Positions 37,017 to 51,403 of a DNA stretch of 64,000 bases are shown piece after piece. The notes beneath the pieces were generated by a model that ran no database searches, was not told the origin of the DNA, and saw nothing but the letters and a program-made list of their open reading frames with translations. The DNA comes from Lanius collurio. Lineage: Eukaryota > Chordata > Aves > Passeriformes > Laniidae. The DNA lies in contig JACBWW010000028.1 of assembly GCA_020086605.1 (NCBI GenBank), positions 6,337,487 through 6,401,486 of the forward strand, written 5' to 3'. The translations under genes and the position numbers were made by a program. Every line of letters starts with the position of its first letter. Positions within the stretch are counted from its first letter, which is position 1.

Positions 37017-37450
37017 ATAGAATCATAGAATGACTTGGGCTGGAATGGACATTAAAGATCATCCTGTTCCATCTGCCCTGCCAAGGCTGGGGATGCATTT
37101 CGCTAGATCAGATTGCTCAAATTCTCATCCAGTTTGGCCATGAACACTTCCAGGGATGGGGCATCCACAACTTCTCTGGGCAACCTGTTCCAGTGCCTCA
37201 TCATCAGCCCAGTAAGGAATTTATTCCTAATGTCTAATCTAATCTAAGACTACTGTCTTTCAGTTTAAAGCCATTTCTCCTTGTCCTGTCACTACATGTT
37301 CTTGTAAAAAGTTTCTCTTCATTTTTCTTGTACTCTCTCTTCAGCTGCTAGAACAGCACAATTAGTTCATTCCAGACCCTTCTGAACAATCCCAATTCTC
37401 ATAGCCTTTCATCAAAGAACACATGCTCCATTCCTCTAATCAGCTTGGTG
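37017..37450 (-). mobile_element. CR1 LINE 3' end, antisense
   Basis: Starts with the CR1 tail (ATAGAATCATAGAATGACTTGG on the plus strand, tail motif at 37017). It continues through the 3' UTR, with the characteristic GGGATGGGGCATCCACAACT at about 37155 and the coding end of ORF2. It stops before the RT core. Different 3' UTR type from the 4079 and 30890 copies and closest to the 6884 and 41120 copies. Confidence 0.93.
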
Positions 37451-40400
37451 GACATCAGAAATTGCAGTATCAAGGGAATGAAAAGAATAATCTTTGCAGC
37501 ATCAACTTGCCTGTTGTGAGGAGGCAAATACTTAAACTGCCAGCATTTTTTACCTGATATTGTATTTGGTCTTTTTTTTTAGCATCCTACCTCTCCAGTA
37601 AGGACCTTTTTGGAAAATGTTCTTTCAGCCTTTAAAAAGGGAGAGGTGTTAGCCACCCAATGTATGAATCAATCCTTTCATTCTTTTCATTTTATACCTG
37701 AATTAAACATTTGTTTAGAAGAAATTCTCTTGTTCTCTTATGATTGAATGAAGTCAGCTAGGAAGTTAAAGTTACTAATGTCTTTATGTCAATTTTCCCA
37801 AGGAGTCACTTGCTTGTATTGACTTTACTGAAATTATCTCCTTTGGTCTTTACTACTGGCTTCCACTTTACACTCCTGTGAGCCTTAAAAGTTGGTATTG
37901 TTTTGATAGTGGTGATTCAATGAGGGAAAGATAAAAACTACCAGTCAAATGAGCACCTAGACCTTGAACCAAAGCATTAGTGCTTGTGTAATAGGTGGTT
38001 GTATTTCTTGAGTGCTGTAAATAATCACTGAGTGTATATTGAAGCTGAATTTATTTTGACAGTGATGGACTCAGAGGTGAGAAGTTTTCAGATGACCTTT
38101 GTCCAATGACTGCTTGTGGATACTCTTTCAAAACTGATGCAGGGATGTCGTAATTTGTGTCATAGTGTCATGTGATACAGCAATGTTAGATCCTCCCATC
38201 GTTTCAGAAGGTTTTTCAGCGTTTCCAGTTGTGAAATGCATGAAGGGCTGGATAATATTGTAAAAATAATGGTAGGCAGATATTTCTGGAAAAGCAAAGC
38301 TATTGAACCATTATTTTCTAGTCAGACTCTTAAAACTAATAGTAATTACAACTAAAAGCATTATGTTGATTCTTCCCTGATAAGGTGACAAGTCTCTCAA
38401 ACTTGCTCTCTGACAAACAAAATAAATACATACTGAAGTATAGTGCTTGTGTCATAGTTGTGTTTGTCTAAAACTAAAGTGAGGAAAAAATTGGGTGTTT
38501 ATTAAACCAAATAATACAATTAGAAAAAACAGAAAGCCCATTACATATTTAAATAAGGTAACATTCTCCAAACTTCAGAAAAACACAGGATGTTTTCCTA
38601 GGATGCTTAGGGAGCACATACTTCCATTTACACAAACACATTCTTTCTTTAAACATAGAGGCATAACTTGCTTTGTGAATAAGGAGAGATTATTTAAGTG
38701 AGAGTGCTAGGATTTCTTTTTTTTGTGTTGCAGAATGTACATTTACACAAATGGATATTGTTCTTTCTGAACAAAGCATACAAAATTGCTGGAGGAAGAA
38801 TGATAATCTGTCTAATTTATTTTCTGAAAAAGTGGTACACTTGCTGATTAACCTTATTGGCATCTTACTTCCACTTGCAGGGTATAGCTGTGAAAAGGGA
38901 TTAAGTGAGAGACAAAGCTTTTATTTTTTTGAGAAAATGCTCTTTCTGATTTTTACGTTAGAAAGAGATAAGCAGTACAATCCATTTGTAGGGGTGCTTA
39001 TATGGGAATGTGAGTGGCATATCCATGCGCTTGATATCTAAAATCTTTAGGAACTGTGCGTCAGGAGAGATGGATGTGAAAGAATGAGGAGTTTCTGATA
39101 GGAATGTGTCATAAACTCCCAGAAAGGACTGTCATTTTGACTATGATGACAGCATTGTCAGAATGCAGACCACACAACCGGGGTTTGTACGTGTATTTGG
39201 TTTAAACATAGAACAAAATAAGTTGGCCTAGAGAAAATGTGAGCAATGACCAGTCTCTGTAACCTGTATGACTTTCCCATATTTTGTGCAATAAAATATC
39301 TTATTAAAATCTGGGCTCGCAAAGCATGTATTTGGTTTAGTAACTACAAGCAGTGTCAGCACAGTGTAATTAACATAGGATGGTATAATTCATAAGGAAT
39401 ATATTATGCAGCTGAACGCCAATGCAGGAAGATGGGAAGGAGTGAAAGAATTGTTCATCTGCAAAATCAAAGTGTCTCTCCTTCTGATATAAACTTTTTA
39501 TTTTCAAATGCTCATTACATTTTTGCCACTAACAAAAGGCCTCTGTTATTATGAGCTAATACACTGGCAAGCAAGAGTGAGTCATGAAGAGGACCTCTGT
39601 CCTTTTGCCTCCATGTTAATCCAAAAGGGAAAGCCTCAGCAGACTGTTTTTACTGTACATAATTAAGCAATTCTGAATGCTCAGTGAAACTTGAACGGTA
39701 TGGCATAAAGCCTGGTAATATGACAGTTAATGAGATGAGACTTAAACTTATTCAGCCTTTATAATAAGTGAAAGCTTTTGCCTTCAGATTGAAGGCAGAC
39801 ATATCCTGAAATATTCATTAAAAAAGCTAAAAACAACAGCAAGGGCATTGTTCCATGTGTCTCTGTTTTATGACTCTCTCCAAGAAAGAAGAAACTAGAT
39901 GAAATTATTTCTTAATTATACTTATTAAATATCTATAATAAGCTGTGACATTTACATTGATGGTGGAGAACTCAAAAGAAGGAAACATTCAAGAAATTGC
40001 TAGCAATACAGGGAGTGATTTACGTTACTATATCTTTCTTTCAGAGCCCCATATATTCAGACTGGCTGAAGCTACATAATTAATTTCACTCCCTGTCTCT
40101 AATAAGAAGACAGTTGCTTCTTATTAGAGGCAAGACCTTTTTGTCTTTTTCTCTTCTGTATTTCCACATTCATATACTAAATAATTTAGCTTTGTGTAAA
40201 CCTTCTACTTGTCATTGCTGGTTCTTTCAACATATTTTTTGCAGCCATGTATAATACATACTTGGGGAGGGGGCATTACGATGAATCATCCAACTTAGCT
40301 GATATTGACAAAATGTATTATGTGGATTTTTAAAATTTATTGCTGGTAAGTAAAACTAGATTGTGTATGAAAAAAAAATCACAAAAAACATGTTGTGATT

Positions 40401-41119
40401 GATTTTCTGAATGATTATTTCTGTATTAATAATACTGGAAGCCTCATAGTTACCTAGGGCTAGCTCAGTTATTCAGTTTTGGCTGAAATTGCAGAAGTCC
40501 AGGCACTTTCCCAGAGAAGAACAGTGACCAAATTGGAAAATGTAACCAATGTCAGAGCCTTAAGCTTTTACCCAGCAAGCCTACTGAGACATTACTTTTG
40601 TGTTCAAATTAGAGCTTTGGTCTTAGACTTAAGGAGGCAGCTGGGTTATATTCTTCTCCACACTGCTGTATTCCCCCAGTGCCTTAACCTAACCTCTTTG
40701 ATTTTTGTCTTAACCTATTTACACTTCATGAACATTTACACTTTCTCTTCCCCAGTTTTGCTAGTCCTGCTCCAGCTGGACATATTCTGAAATGCTTCAT
40801 GGTGCTTATGCAGCGCCAGGATTGTGGTCTAACTTCTGAAAAATGATGTGATTAAAGACATAAACCCAGACTTGGTCTCAGGCATACATTCACTAGCAGT
40901 GTAGTGTATTGTTCAGAGTCCTCAAAGTTCAGAGGATTATTTTTTGTATTGTCCAAGGCTAGAGCACATGAGCTTATTGCCCCTGTGTTTTTAGGTTTTT
41001 TTAAAGAAACAAATGAAAAGTAAACTGTTTCAAGTACTTTAAGCTCTAAAGAGATACTGGTTAATAGGTGACTTATAAGTTACACAGAGATTATTCTATT
41101 GGATGCAGGTATCTCATAA
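37451..41119. other. AT-rich unique DNA with a possible conserved block and a hairpin
   Basis: No exon or interspersed repeat is recognised. A perfect hairpin lies at 40097-40129. The stretch 39390-39830 is of mixed composition, with several TAAT and ATTA words and no repeat signature, and is raised as a conserved-element candidate. The frame at 40479-40790 opens with a non-ATG codon and shows no motif. Confidence 0.45.
40094..40132. repeat. Perfect inverted repeat (hairpin)
   Basis: Arms 40097-40109 (CTCTAATAAGAAG) and 40117-40129 are exact reverse complements around a 7-base loop (ACAGTTG). The stem extends outward by a G-T wobble and two more pairs to 40094 and 40132. No known family is recognised and no target-site duplication was seen. 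Confidence 0.9.
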
Positions 41120-41400
41120 CCATGTAGTGGCAGGACAAGGGGGAATGGCTTCAAACTGAAAGACAGTAGATTTAGGTTGGATATTAAGAAGAAATTACTG
41201 TGAGGGTGGTGAGGGACTGGAACTGTCCAGAGAAACTGTGGATGCTCTATTCCTGGAAGTGTTCAAGGCCAGGCTGGATGGGCTCTGAGCAACCTGGTCT
41301 AGTAGAGGGAGCCCCTGCCTGTGTCAGGGGGATTGGAACAAAACGACCTTTAAGGTCTTTTCCAGCCCAGGACATTCTTTGTTTCTATGATTTTATGATC
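41120..41400 (+). mobile_element. CR1 LINE 3' end, sense
   Basis: Plus-strand CR1 covering the ORF2 C-terminus and 3' UTR, from AGGACAAGGGGGAATGGCTT at about 41133 to the tail TTTCTATGATTTTATGAT at 41399. Heavily 5'-truncated, as expected for a typical incomplete insertion. The plus frame 41200-41457 is part of this element and not a gene. Confidence 0.93.
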
Positions 41401-44400
41401 AGTGGTTCATACAAAAGTCTTTTTGTCAATTGTTCCCAAAGGAGATTTTTTGAATGAAACCTCTGACACATTGAGTTTTTTTCTGCTCCATATTCTTCTT
41501 AAATTGACTGGTACTTTTGCAAAAACATGAGGAGCAAATATGCCTAAGTCTTTTTTTTGACTTTCAGAATTATATTAGTTCAGAGTTTTGTTTCTCATTC
41601 AAATTTATAATAAAAAATATTTGTTTTGTTGTATAAAAATATAATGAAAATATTACAAATGTATGACAAAAAAGTCAGTAAGTCTCACGATTATTGTGTA
41701 GCAGAGGGATGTAGTTCAGAGTGCTCTCAGGCATTAGGCTTGAGTCCAGGAAAGTGGAACTTGAGGCAAAGCTCCTGGTGATAACCATGCAACTCTTGCC
41801 TGGGAAAGGCACTACGGTGTTACAGTGTTTGTTTGTTTTCCACTGACACTTGGTGTATATTTCAGGAGAGAAAAATGCTCTTTCTTGTTGCATTATTTCC
41901 CCCCCCTCCCCCCTCCTTGATTATTTTAAATGCTGCAAACAGCAAGTGAATTTGTGGAGGAGGGGAACTGAGAACATTTTGTAATTCTTGAAAGGTTAAT
42001 TGCACTATTTATAGACCTAACTGCAAAGGGAAAAATCTCTCAGTATGACCCAGCAAGGTCAGCGTGGTAATAGCAACCTAAATGGAGCTCTGACCAGTCA
42101 TGAATTACTGTCTGTGATACTGGGAATGCTGACAGTTCAATCACAGCACTGTTTCAATAGAGAACTCCATATATTTAAAGCGCTGATACTGTTTTCCCTC
42201 TAAATGACAGGCTTGACAGATGGGCCGAAAGCACTGCAGACGTTTGAACAAGGAAATAGAGAGGGAGCCTGCTGGAAGCAGGGCTTCACGCAGCCAGCCG
42301 TGGATGATGAATAGAGTGTGATTGTGTCTGACAGGTAGTAATATAACTATTCATTCACCACAGAACACCTGGAGCACACTATATTAAATGGTACAAGATG
42401 GAGAGATTCTGTGACAGGAATGGGAAGTGTGAATCCCATGCTGAGTTTAGGTACAGCAATATAAAAGGTCAGGGGTCGTGCAATATAAACTCCCCGAGAA
42501 AAGGATGTAATTAAATTATTTGCTTACTAAAGTCTTTCTAGTGTTTTGCTAACATGTTGCCAGGATCATTATTTCAGCATGTCTGTGCAGCTGAGAGGAA
42601 AATAGCAAATGGTGCTTGCTGACTACTGTGCTCCTGTTCTGTGTTCAGAGGCTCGCTTAGCAAAGTGCCATCATTATTGCACAGAGCCGCATCGCAGGGT
42701 GGGGATGGTGACAGGCAGAATTGTGGCCACAGCCCTAGAAGCTGTGTGCTGCGTTTTGTCTTATATTTTGAAGCTTGTAGCTGACCTTATTTTAGGGCAT
42801 TTGGGGCCAAAAATCTGCTGTGTTCAGCAGGCCCATGGAAAATTAAAGGACACTGCACTCGTTGATGTGGGCTGTGGAGCTGTGTAGCCTCACAAATCTG
42901 TTTTGTCAGAGCTGAAAGACACTGCCATTTTCACCCTGCTATGATAGAATTGTAATTCAAAGCCAGAGACACTTTATTTTGCTAATATTTGTTTTGTTCT
43001 GTTTCTGTACTGAGAAGCAGATCAGGCTTAAAGTCTAGAATTGTTTTTTATATTCAGAAAATGAGGACCTGAGATTAGGTCCAATGTTAGTATGAGCTGG
43101 AACTGAGCTGCGAGGAGTTGACTTATTATATTACCAAATGTCTTCTGCACAGGAGCTACTGAAAACCTTTGGAACACTTAACTTTTTTGGAGTAAACCTG
43201 TGGTAATTAGAGACTTTTTGGAAGATTTCAGTGAGCATTTTTGTTTGAGAATATGCACTACTGATAAATATTGTCCCAAAGGAAATCTTGCTAGCAGTCA
43301 TATTCAAATGAATATTTTTACCACCTTTCATGTCTTGCTTGGCAGGAGTGTTAAGCAATTTATTTTTGTATACTTGTCACTGATAACTCTTAAAATGTGA
43401 TGGAAAGTGCAGTGTCCTTCTGAAAATACAGACAGCTAACGCACACATAGCCCCTTCTTTTGGGTGTCCAAAGGAGGAGTTTACTTTTGCAAGCATAGGT
43501 GAAGGAAAAAAACTAGACAAACAAGCAGTCAGGTTTAAAATTTATTTACTTATTTATTATTTCTTTACAGGGAATATAGCACATTTTGTAATTTAAAAAT
43601 ATTAGGGTGTCATGTGTGTTATTTCTGTCCTTTGAACTTAAATTGTTATCAAATGTTGATTAGAAAAGTTTACATTAAAAATGTATTATTTTTGTCAAAA
43701 TTTCAATGTCTAGAGAAGATATTGATAATTTTTTGTAAATTCAAAAGCATCAAAAGGGTAGGCTATCTAAAAGCACTCTGCTTTTTCCATTTGAACCATC
43801 TACTTTTATGTTAAGAACTTGAGAGATATGATCTAATTTTATGCTTCACAATCCGTACATTATTTCACATTATACAGATAAATTGTTTCACATTAAAAAA
43901 GAAAATGTTTTCAAAGCAACAGAATATGTAGTGTCAATTATTTATTTCCTGATTCTTTTTTTCCTTTCATTTTATAATTTTATGTAGTTTTTAATAGTGG
44001 TTTGGTATAAAAATCAGAGTTAAATTGTGCCATAAACTGGATATTCCAGTTTCCTTTTTTGTGTAAAATAACTAGTGATGTGAACCTTGTATTCAGTGTA
44101 GTTGAACTCTTCAATCTCTGAATCCACTCAATTTTTTGCCTCTACTTTGTCCCCATATCTTGTTATAGCAATGCTGATGTACTTCTAATTGTTTTGAAGT
44201 TGTTGTGGAAAATGCTGATTCTAATTGATTTTGTCAAACACTATGGCTGGGTGATTTTTTAAGCATTTCTTCTACTTAGACAATCACTTCACATATCTCA
44301 TGCAACATAGTCAAGAGAACCATATTTCTATATATGTGCAGTATTTGGTAGTCAATTTTCCATAGGATGTTATTCAGCAGCTTTCATCTCAAACTAATTT

Positions 44401-47400
44401 TGCTTGTGACTTGCTTTATTTGTTGAATTCTCTGGCTAGGTCAGTTACTGTCTGAGTACTTACTAAGTGGTCTTTCCTGAAAGCAGAAGGCATAGCAGGC
44501 ACGCTTTTTTTCCTCTGTCTCCTTCCATTGCCAAATCTGGCGGCATAAACAGTAGTTAAAGGATGACAGCAAATAACCAAACACAATTTAAAAAAAGAAA
44601 AGTAAAACCCACCATTTTTTACCATTTTCCTGTCTTCAGATTCAGTATCTCTTTTTCATGAAAATAAAATATAAAAATAAATGTTCTACATGCTCAGGAA
44701 ATTGATGGAACTGTTATTGAACCTCCTGCTGAGAGAGTTTGTTAGACCTGGTATACTTGGACTCTGTCAGGGAGTGGCTAAGTGCATTGCAGCTCTTAGG
44801 ACTTCCTTATTTCATCAGGAGGATTCATCACAGTTGGATATGTATTGGACAGTTTTCCTGTACAAAATCTGCATTCCCAGATTTTCTGGAACTTACTCAT
44901 TTTCTGTTCTGTCTCAAACTTTGTTGCAGGATAAGCTCTAATTCTGTTGGATCAGCTGAAATGGATAATGAAGTTAACACTTTATAGGTAAACAAATAAA
45001 TTTATTTCTTTATATATTCAACTATTTATTTATTTTTCATTTGCTTGTTTTAAGAAAAATGAGCAGTATTCCAGGCTTTTGTGCTCCATCAGTCTGGGAG
45101 TATTAACTCACTGTGTACTGTATACACTGTATATATAACTTTACACTGAGGATGCACCTTCCTTTTTTAGATGTGATTTTTACATTATTTATTTTTATAA
45201 ACAATTAATTACAATTTATAATAAATTATTAGAAATACCGTAAATAAGTAATATTTATTTGCTTGTTTTCCTTACTAAGGAAAGGGACATCTGATTATTT
45301 GTTGTATCAGGAATACAGGTAATACACAGAAGAGTGTCACCAAGCATGAGAGACCTGCAGAGATTTCTGCTGAGGGAATTGAGGACAATAGTAGCCTTAC
45401 ATTAACGGAATATTAATTGCCAAATAACAGTGTTTTGTCAGGAGCAGAGATGCTTTTTGTCCCTCCCAATGTTTTAAAATTTCTGTCAGTATTAAAGGAG
45501 TTTGCAGATATAGCTGAAGACATTATATCTGATTAATCCATAGTCTTTTGTGAATAATTAAAAACTCTCTACCAGGAGAAGAAATCCTAAACTTGGTGAT
45601 ATCACTAATTTAATGTTTTGCAGTAGAATGATGTGACAAGAGAAGAGGAAAATTGATTTTTATACCAACAGTCTTACATTAATTTTGCTTTTCAGTGTCT
45701 ACAAGAAGTTGTAGGGTAACTGTCACCAAAAGAAGGATTTTATGAATGGTTTATGAAGACCATTATGGCTATAGAAAATTAGAGAGTAAGTCATAAAATG
45801 AAGGTATCCTCCCTATCTACAAGATAGTTTTCCCTTAAGTAGAAAGCTTTCATCCCAGTCAGTTCTTCCCTGAATGGTGGAAAAAGTTGTCAACTTTCTC
45901 CTTTTCCTGGAGCTGTTCTGTACAGCACAAACAAAAACTTTGCTCTCATTATTTTTGTGCTTCTGTCATCATCAACACATGTCCACATCAAAGGAAATTT
46001 TTAGCAACACTTTGATGCTTCCCCGCAAAAATATGAAATTTGAGAAAAGATGAAAAGTATGTCACCAATGTCTCTTGTTTTGTGGATGTACATATTATGT
46101 AAAGGACAGCAACAATTAAAAAAAATTTCCTTGTCTTCTTGTTTTAACTGTCTGATGAGATACCTGATGACTTTGTCAGTGACATTGAATACTTGATGCT
46201 TGAAATTTGAATATGTTTATTTTTCAAAACTACCATATGTACAAGAATTGTTTGAATTTCTTTGTGTTTGCTGCTAAACTGGATGTTGGGATTCATGTGG
46301 CATGTGCTCAACATTTAGGTCAAGAAGAATATTACCATCTACTGAGAGTAATGGGTAGGTATTCAGAAGACCTGTAATTTCCATTAGACTATCCACACGA
46401 GTCATTGGCCCATATCCTTTATTCCCATCAATGTTTAAAACTGTGATTGAGGAACTTTCTTGCTAGTGAGAGTTCATTCTTCAGGTGTCTGCCCCAACTG
46501 AGCATTTTAACTGTAAAGATCTTCTTGGCATGGTCAGAACCACATGAAATAATTTTTTCTTCTTCATAAAAGGCATTCCTAACTAGTCTTGTTTCTGTAT
46601 GGAGCTTAGTATTTAAATTTGTATTGAACAGTTTCCTAATTACTGTCATCTGTGTAAATAACAGAAAAGTATTTAATGTATTCCAGGACTGGCAGTTAGA
46701 AAAAACCTTCCTCTAGTCCATCTTCCTCTCTTCCAGACATTGACTGCCTCCAAATGTACCGTTGTGCTTTAACAAATTTTATTTTTGCAATGCAGCAATA
46801 TTACAGATGCCTATGAATTTCAGTACTGATGAGTCTTTCAACAAGTTCCTGCTTCTAATCATTACTTTCAGAGTTCATTTACTCAGAGTTCAGAAATCAT
46901 TCTAAACCTGGGTTCTGGGTGATTACTTTATTGGCAAGTATAAGCCCCTCTACAGACAATAACCAGCTGAAGAATGTCAAAACCTCTCAGGCACCAAGAA
47001 TGGAAGCAAGACAACTAGAAATATAAAAGTGGTTTCAAAATTATGACAAAATAAAGTTCGTGGTCCAAAACAAAAAATCTTGGATTTTGTGAAGAAAAAA
47101 AAAAAAAGATCAATCTGGATAGTTTTGTGGAAAGCTTTTCCTCTTACCATGGCTCAAGAAAAAAACCCATGAGCCAGTGACAGAAAAAATGCATTCTAGT
47201 CAGGGCCTTTGTGCCTTAGTAAAGCTTATAGAGGGATGGCCTGGTGCTCAGTGCTTCTTTTCATTTCTCAAGTGCACAGAGGGTCTGCTGGGGTCTTGGT
47301 TATGTCAAAGTGAACTACTCATACTTTGGAAAAAAATAAAGAAACTGTTATTGTTTGAGTTGAAAGGGCAAAGGAATTGCTGAAAACTCTAGAGTTTTGT

Positions 47401-50400
47401 TTCATGCTGAGGCTTTTTTGTTCCACAAAATCTTTAATTGCTATGGTTTAAAGGTTTGCCCATTGTGCAGCACTTGATTGCTCATCTCCTGGTGGAGGCC
47501 CATGGCTACCAGCTTAGAGGTAAAGAGAGCCACTGGGACTTGACCCTGATAAACTGAGACATACATCAACCTCCAAAACACATGAAAGACTTAGGCAGGC
47601 AATACACTGTGGTGCAGGGACATCTCTGTGGTGTGGATTGAGCTAGCATTATTAAGGAAGACAGAACAGCTGCAGTGGTACAGCACAGTGTTAGTATCCT
47701 CACAGAGGAACGGTAGTTTACTGGATGTATATCCACTGTCCTTTTTGCTGCTTCGTGCTATATATGCAAAATTTCCATTTCACTTCTTAGCTTATCTCTT
47801 TTATTGGTTGAAAGTTTAATGTTTTTCAATAATCTCGGACTCCAGATGTGTGATTAGAATATATTTACCTGTTGTTGCAACTCAGAGGATTGCTGTCTTA
47901 CTTGTGCTCTTCACCCTGTGCTTTGCTCTGTAGGAAGTCCTCTGTAAACAGACATTGTAATTGTAAGTAGACAATTAAACACATTTAAGAAGACAATTAC
48001 ACTTTTCTGTCCGTTTAATAGTTGAGGACAGAACTTGGAACACAAATGTTGTAAACTCTTCAGCTTTTGATGATGTCTTATCTTTATTGACTGGAAGAAG
48101 TCTTGAGGGTAAATATCTTCTTAACATCATTTGTGGTGAATATGGTTATTGAGAAATCATCTGCTTTTCTGAAATGTCACTTTCCTTTTTTATGCTGCCA
48201 TTCCCTTTTTTTTAAGTTTCCAAAATCCATCATTGTCCTCTGGACTCTTTTTTTCTAGTATATAATATTTATGCTTTATTTCTGAAAGGATTTTTGATGC
48301 TTTTTGTTAAGTTTTGTCTAGATTGATTCATTTTCTATGGGACTAATTTACTGGTTTTGTTTTCATAAGCTTTCAATTAAATCTTGTGTAACCCTTTCAG
48401 CTGAATGTTTTTACAATACTGCTTCTATTTTGCTTTGTGGCAGTTTTTAGTTGTAGCCATTTTGTCCAAGAGGACCTTTCTCCACTGGAATTTCATGGTT
48501 AAGCAGCTCAATCCCATTTCCAAGAGTCTAAATTTCTCAATTTTTTTGCTACAGAGTGTTTGTGGTTAGATTTCTTGCCTGAAGTTTAGATCAACAGCTC
48601 TTGTTTTCAAGATAGCCTTGAAAAAGAAAGATTAGGCAGGTTGTGGCCAGTATTACTCAACGGGTGATCTGCAGATCACTTGGACTTCTTCCTTCTGTTT
48701 AATTATAGCAACAGCTCTGGGTACTCCAGAGCAAGTTATTCTGACCAGACAAGTACTGACATAGACTCTTAAAACAAATTTAGTGATTTAGGACAGAATT
48801 CTCTCTCAAGTGAGAGGGAGGGATTGTGTGAGCAGAGCAGAGGACTATGCAATTATTTACTGCCTTGCTATGTGTTATGGAACACATGGATGTACTGAGT
48901 GTTTTTAATGCATGGGCGAACTTTCCTGGCTTAAATGTTGGAAAATATATCCCGTGGACTTTTCTGAAATAAATTGTCTATAGCAAGGTGATGGCTATGC
49001 TAGTACTACGGAGCTGATCTGAAGGTGAAATTTGGCAAGATCTGAACTATAATGTAAGTTTTATTTATCACTTCTTCATTCACATTTACACCTGTAATTT
49101 GCAGGTTTTTAGTGATCTGGAGATTACCAGTGATACCTCTAACAGCTGTAATATTTTTGAAGACTTTGTCATCTTTTTATTCAATAAAGGATCTGGTTAC
49201 CTATCATTGTGATATCAATTACATAACAATCATGACACTTTGATGAATAATTCTGTTGTGATTCAACTATCTATATTGGCAGCATAGTATCACTGAAATG
49301 TTTGTGATTATCCCTTACATTACTATTTTTGATGGCTATGGAAAATGTAATTTGTGTGTTTTACAAGTGAATGTGTTTTATCCCTTTTCTTTTTTACACT
49401 CTATGCATTGTTCAGCCAATATGCTTGAGATGGGAATTTGTGTTCACAGACTGTAAGCATGAAACCTCACTACAATCCATAATAAGGCTGTTAGTATTCT
49501 GCTCATGCAAGCCAGTGTAAGTACAATTTTCAGTGGCCTAATGTAACAGGTAATCATAAATTAGTATTTGCTTTAAAACACCACCAGATTACGCAGACTG
49601 CATGCTAAAGAAGAATGACTCAGTAAGTAGTGCAGCTCTGTAATGAAGTGGGAGCTCATTAAACAGATGCTATCTACTTCACTGATCTACATAAGCGGCA
49701 AACAAACCAAATGGAAATGTTTCAACAGAACACTGCAGTCAACCAGAACAAGTTCAGGTTCATTTACTGTGGCACCGTCTACAGGAATTAGTCACAGTAA
49801 TAATTGAATAGTTGCTTGCTAATTTATCATTTTACATTTGTTATTGCATTTGCATAATGTGTTGGTTTTTTATGTCTTTGGTTACATTAAATGCCCTCAT
49901 CTGTGTTTACAAAACCAGAACACAGTGGGTGACTTAAAGATTCATCACACTGGCACTGTTCAATGTTCATTGCTTGGACTGTATTTTTTTAAATTGCCTT
50001 TTTTTTTTCTGGTTTGTGTCTTACATCTTGGCACATGCAGGCTTGTAATTACTGTTTAGGAAAACCAAAACATTTACTTTTTTTAAAAATCATAGGTAGA
50101 GGCATGAAGATAGGAGCAACAACTAGGCATTCAGTATTTTTGGTGTAATGCACCAGAAATGACACAAGATGTTTTCCCAATAGGTGGAATAGCCAGAAAT
50201 AACAGTCCTTTAGAACTGAACTCTGTGAGTAATTCCAAAGATCAGTTCTAGTTTTATAGTGTATTACCTGAAGGACATTTTGCTGACTTTAGAGGCTTTG
50301 CAGCTGCTTGTGAAGAACAGTGCTGTGTAACATTGTTATACAATTCTATTTAAAAGTAATGAGATGTAAAAAAAGTTGACTAGAACCTAAAAAATAAAAA

Positions 50401-51403
50401 AATGTTCCTCATAATCAGTGATATGCATTAATTGCAGGTGTTACACAGTATGTGTGAAATATAGCTGATAAAGTACAGATAAATGGGTTCTAGCTTTTTA
50501 TATGGTGATATTTTTTATTAGACCGCATATTCTGGTAAGTGCTGATGCAGTGCAGTACTATTCAATGATACAACATCTAGCAGAATCAATTTTTAGTGTT
50601 GTCAAAGTCTTTCAGGGCTTTTTTTATTATTTTAATGCTTTATCTTTTGCTTATAGCTCTTTATTTCTAGGAGAATTATTATCCTGCAGATACATCTGTT
50701 GTCCTGTGAATTTTTACATGTTTCAAGTTTTGTGTCCTCTGCAAAAGCTCTTAACATGGTGAACACTTGTCAAAAATTTCTATTTTACAAATAGCTATTT
50801 TACAAGTAGCTTGTGACCTGTATGCAGACTGTGCTTTGAGTTACTGGAGTTTTCTTTGTGCAAATGTATTGCATGTAGAGTACCAGCCACCAAGAATATG
50901 TGGATGACCTCAGTGATGCTGAGGAAAAAAGAAAAGGTTGCAAAACACTAGTGTTTAACTTAAATAAATATCAAAAGAGAACATGTGTTTATAAATCACC
51001 TTACATCAGGACTGGTTAGACTTTTTGAAAACAAAACCCAAACACTTGCTAGTTATATGCAAAATGTGTTTTCAAAGGAAAAATCTTTCTTTAAATATTT
51101 TCAAAAAACTTTCACTCCACATTTTCTATATGTTCGTTCATGTGTTCCACAGACACTGTAGACTTAGCAGACCTCTGAATTTGTTGCTAACCTTCTTCAA
51201 TAACCTGCAGTGTTAAACCATAATTCTGCTGAGCTAAGCAGTTAGAAGTTGCACATTCTTGAACATATAGCAAAGAAAAGCTAGCAGCAACAAGTAGCAG
51301 CAATATTGTAGTCACTCTGTGATAATCTGCTGAAAATTTGTGTGATTATGTTTTTAAAGCATTGACTTGTAAATTATTCAGTTCTCTTGAGAATTTGTCT
51401 GGG
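41401..51403. other. Ten-kb AT-rich unique stretch, no gene seen
   Basis: No CR1, LTR, SINE or exon is recognised. A C-rich tract lies at 41899-41917. The intervals 42030-42890 and 49540-49860 have higher complexity than their surroundings. The frame 42609-42887 (93 codons including the stop) has no recognisable motif. TTTA/TTTAT-rich tracts occur at about 43540-43565 and 45000-45045. Confidence 0.5.
41899..41917 (-). other. G-rich homopurine tract on the minus strand
   Basis: On the plus strand, a run of eight C, then T, six C, T and two C. The minus strand could form a two- or three-tetrad quadruplex, or triplex DNA. Only two long G runs exist, so it does not meet the classical four-run pattern. 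Confidence 0.45.

Noticed and set aside
40479..40790. 103-residue plus-strand frame
   Set aside because: Begins at a TTG, not ATG, and has no motif; a nearby TAGCTCAGTTATTCAG string looked tRNA-SINE-like but no B box or CR1 tail follows.
42609..42887. 92-residue plus-strand open frame in GC-richer DNA
   Set aside because: No signal peptide, domain or splice context that I recognise; kept only as part of a complex-composition interval.
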